The notes beneath the pieces were generated by a model. It did not search any database. It worked only from the letters and a program-made list of their open reading frames with translations, and had not been told where the DNA came from. Both the position numbers and the translations under genes were made by a program. Below are positions 62,094-64,000 of a stretch of DNA of 64,000 nt, in pieces (the stretch's first letter is position 1; each line of letters opens with the position of its first letter). This stretch comes from Phycicoccus sonneratiae (lineage in GTDB: Bacteria > Actinomycetota > Actinomycetes > Actinomycetales > Dermatophilaceae): the NCBI RefSeq assembly GCF_016887965.1, contig NZ_JAFDVD010000009.1, positions 1-64,000 on the forward strand, read 5' to 3'.

Positions 62094-64000
62094 ATGACCG
62101 ACACCGCGCCCAGCCCCTCCGTGGTCTCCGACGAGTCCCCGTCGACCGACGTCCGCCGGATCGGCCCGGCCTTCCGGACGACGCACCCGCTGGCCTCCGG
62201 CCCGGTCGTCTCGCCGCAGACGACGGTCGACGGCTTCGTCGAGACCTTCCTCGGCGAGCTCAACTACGGACAGGGCACGCTGCTGTCGCAGTCGACGGTC
62301 AACGACCAGTACCTCGCGCTGGCCCGCACCGTGCGGCGCTACCTCATGGCCGACTGGCTCGAGACCGGCGCCCGCCGTCGCCAGGCGCAGCAGAAGACCA
62401 TCGGCTACCTCTCCGCCGAGTACCTCCTCGGCCGCCAGCTCGGCAACAACCTGCTCGCCACGAACCTCCAGGACATCGCCGAGGACGCGATGCGCCGCTG
62501 CGGCATCGACATCGCGGCGCTGCGTGCCCAGGAGGTCGAGCCGGGCCTCGGCAACGGCGGCCTCGGACGCCTCGCGGCCTGCTTCGTCGACTCCCTCGCG
62601 ACGATGGACGTGCCGTGCATCGGCTACGGCATCCGGTACGAGTACGGCATCTTCCGGCAGACCTTCGAGGCCGACCGGCAGGTCGAGCTGCCCGACTCGT
62701 GGCTCTCGCTCGGCAACCCGTGGGAGTTCCCGCACCCGGAGCGGCAGGTGCTCGTCGGGTTCGGCGGGCGCACCGAGACCGTCACCGACGCGGCCGGGGT
62801 CGAGCGCAGCACGTGGACCCCCGACTGGCAGGTCCTCGGGATGCCGTACCACTACATGGTCCCGGGCTTCCGCAACGGCGTCGTCAACACCCTGCGGCTC
62901 TGGAGCGCGCGGGCCACCCAGGACTTCGACCTCCAGATCTTCAACTCCGGCGACTACGCGCAGGCCGTGCGGGCCCAGACCTTCGCCGAGAACATCAGCA
63001 AGGTCCTCTACCCCGAGGACTCCACGCCGCAGGGCAAGGAGCTGCGCCTCCAGCAGCAGTACTTCTTCGTCGCCTGCTCGCTGCACGACTTCATCGACAA
63101 CACGCTGCCGGCCGACTTCGACCTGCGTCGCCTCCCCGAGCGGATCATCTTCCAGCTCAACGACACCCACCCGGTCATCGCCATCCCCGAGCTGATGCGG
63201 ATCCTCGTCGACCGCAAGGGCTTCGACTGGGACGAAGCGTGGGAGATCACCCAGGCCTGCTTCGCCTACACCTGCCACACGCTGCTGCCGGAGGCCCTCG
63301 AGGTCTGGTCGGTCGACCTCCTCGGCCGGCTCCTCCCCCGCCACCTCGAGATCATCTACCGCATCAACGAGGAGTTCCTCGAGCGCGTGCGCGAGGCCTT
63401 CCCGGGCGACGAGATGCGCGCCCGCCGGATGTCGATCATCGCCGAGTACCCGGACCGCGCCGTGCGGATGGCCTACCTCGCCACCGTCGCCGGGGCCAAG
63501 GTCAACGGCGTCGCCGAGCTGCACAGCCAGCTGCTCCGCGACAAGGTGCTCCCCGACTTCAGCCAGCTCTGGCCCGAGAAGTTCACGAACGTCACGAACG
63601 GCATCACGCCGCGGCGCTTCGTCCGGCTCGCCAACCGCCGGCTCTCCGAGCTCGTCACCGACACCATCGGCGACGGCTGGGTCACCGACCTCGACCGGCT
63701 CCGCGAACTCGAGCCCTGGGCCGACGACGCCGCGTTCCGCGCCGAGTTCCGCCGGGTCAAGCGGGAGAACAAGGAGCGTCTCGTCAAGCTGCTCCGGGTC
63801 CGTGACGGCCTCGAGCTGCCGACCGACACGATGCTCGACGTCATGGTCAAGCGCCTCCACGAGTACAAGCGCCAGACCCTCAAGCTGCTGCACATCGTCT
63901 CGCTCTACGAGGGCGTGGTCTCCGGGCGCGTCCCCGCCGAGGACCTCACCGCGCGCACGTTCGTCTTCGGGGCCAAGGCGGCCCCCGGCTACCACATGGC
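62094..64000 (+). CDS. glgP: glycogen phosphorylase, truncated by the window edge
   Basis: Releases glucose-1-phosphate from glycogen or maltodextrin (GT35, PLP). The first 635 residues are present, ending in GAKAAPGYHMA, the start of the lysine loop that binds PLP phosphate. Motifs include IGYLSAEYLLGRQLGNNL, EPGLGNGGLGRLAACFVDSL, IGYGIRYEYGIFRQ, QLNDTHPVIAIPELMRIL and TNVTNGITPRRF. ATG 62094 has AAGGA 8 nt upstream and a LacI-type operator in its promoter. It works with GlgX, 3 kb upstream. The C-terminal third lies outside the window. Confidence 0.97.
   Translation, partial: MTDTAPSPSVVSDESPSTDVRRIGPAFRTTHPLASGPVVSPQTTVDGFVETFLGELNYGQGTLLSQSTVNDQYLALARTVRRYLMADWLETGARRRQAQQKTIGYLSAEYLLGRQLGNNLLATNLQDIAEDAMRRCGIDIAALRAQEVEPGLGNGGLGRLAACFVDSLATMDVPCIGYGIRYEYGIFRQTFEADRQVELPDSWLSLGNPWEFPHPERQVLVGFGGRTETVTDAAGVERSTWTPDWQVLGMPYHYMVPGFRNGVVNTLRLWSARATQDFDLQIFNSGDYAQAVRAQTFAENISKVLYPEDSTPQGKELRLQQQYFFVACSLHDFIDNTLPADFDLRRLPERIIFQLNDTHPVIAIPELMRILVDRKGFDWDEAWEITQACFAYTCHTLLPEALEVWSVDLLGRLLPRHLEIIYRINEEFLERVREAFPGDEMRARRMSIIAEYPDRAVRMAYLATVAGAKVNGVAELHSQLLRDKVLPDFSQLWPEKFTNVTNGITPRRFVRLANRRLSELVTDTIGDGWVTDLDRLRELEPWADDAAFRAEFRRVKRENKERLVKLLRVRDGLELPTDTMLDVMVKRLHEYKRQTLKLLHIVSLYEGVVSGRVPAEDLTARTFVFGAKAAPGYHM

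Noticed and set aside
61455-63995. 846-codon frame on the minus strand at the right edge
   Set aside because: Antisense to the hydroxy-acid dehydrogenase and glgP, whose motifs are clear; the frame is Glu/Val/Asp-rich shadow.

Overview
The window is a gene-dense stretch of chromosome from a very high-GC actinobacterium. Gaps are short (none over 300 bp), start codons are often GTG, stop/start overlaps of the GTGA, ATGA and TGATG type are common, and many genes start 6-7 nt after a TANNNT box, as expected for leaderless transcripts. The order serA - ilvC-ilvN-ilvB - gatB-gatA-gatC - ligA - a MetE-like gene - mnmA - cysteine desulfurase - etfA-etfB is the order I remember for the Rv2996c-Rv3029c interval of Mycobacterium tuberculosis. 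The window is therefore a conserved actinobacterial backbone with lineage-specific genes inserted. The lack of mycolate-type genes and the overall style suggest a micrococcal lineage such as Intrasporangiaceae, but that is inference.

Left part (0-12.2 kb), branched-chain amino acids and serine: serA, a DedA-like membrane protein, ilvBNC and ilvD. The ilvB upstream region holds a promoter, an 11-codon Val/Leu-rich leader peptide that looks leaderless, and a terminator hairpin with seven U residues: a transcription attenuator. ilvD overlaps the ATPase gene of an ABC exporter by 8 nt. Two membrane-protein genes (FUSC-like and unknown) sit between.

12.2-24.3 kb, envelope and accessory genes: a polytopic membrane protein; a three-gene operon of N-terminally anchored extracytoplasmic proteins; a divergent marR-SDR / mmpL-tspO pair around a 15-bp palindrome; two histidine phosphatases; a DUF937 protein; and a secreted 877-aa protein with a near-identical tandem repeat plus 14 Cys-pair repeats that look like two seven-bladed propellers.

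24.3-36.3 kb: the gatCAB operon (indirect tRNA aminoacylation), a TRIC channel, and an island with an EspC/WXG100-like protein, a larger WXG-type protein, two YbaB-like proteins, two paralogous small membrane proteins and a VWA-domain protein, with no type VII secretion machinery in view; then ligA.

36.3-50 kb: small enzyme genes (DinB, nucleotidyltransferase, VOC, DUF2200), an acyl-CoA ligase, an operon of a DUF1272-flavoprotein fusion, a MetE-like protein and an EamA transporter, a pirin under a perfect palindrome, a DksA-like protein, the tRNA 2-thiouridylation pair mnmA and cysteine desulfurase, and etfBA.

50-64 kb: a phosphotransferase, a DUF4394-ECF sigma-anti-sigma operon, an enoyl-CoA hydratase with a YbjN-like partner, a class III aminotransferase, and a glycogen/carbon block: glgX, a phytanoyl-CoA dioxygenase-like protein, an FMN-dependent 2-hydroxy-acid dehydrogenase, and glgP, which runs off the right edge. 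No tRNA, rRNA, insertion sequence, prophage or CRISPR array was seen.
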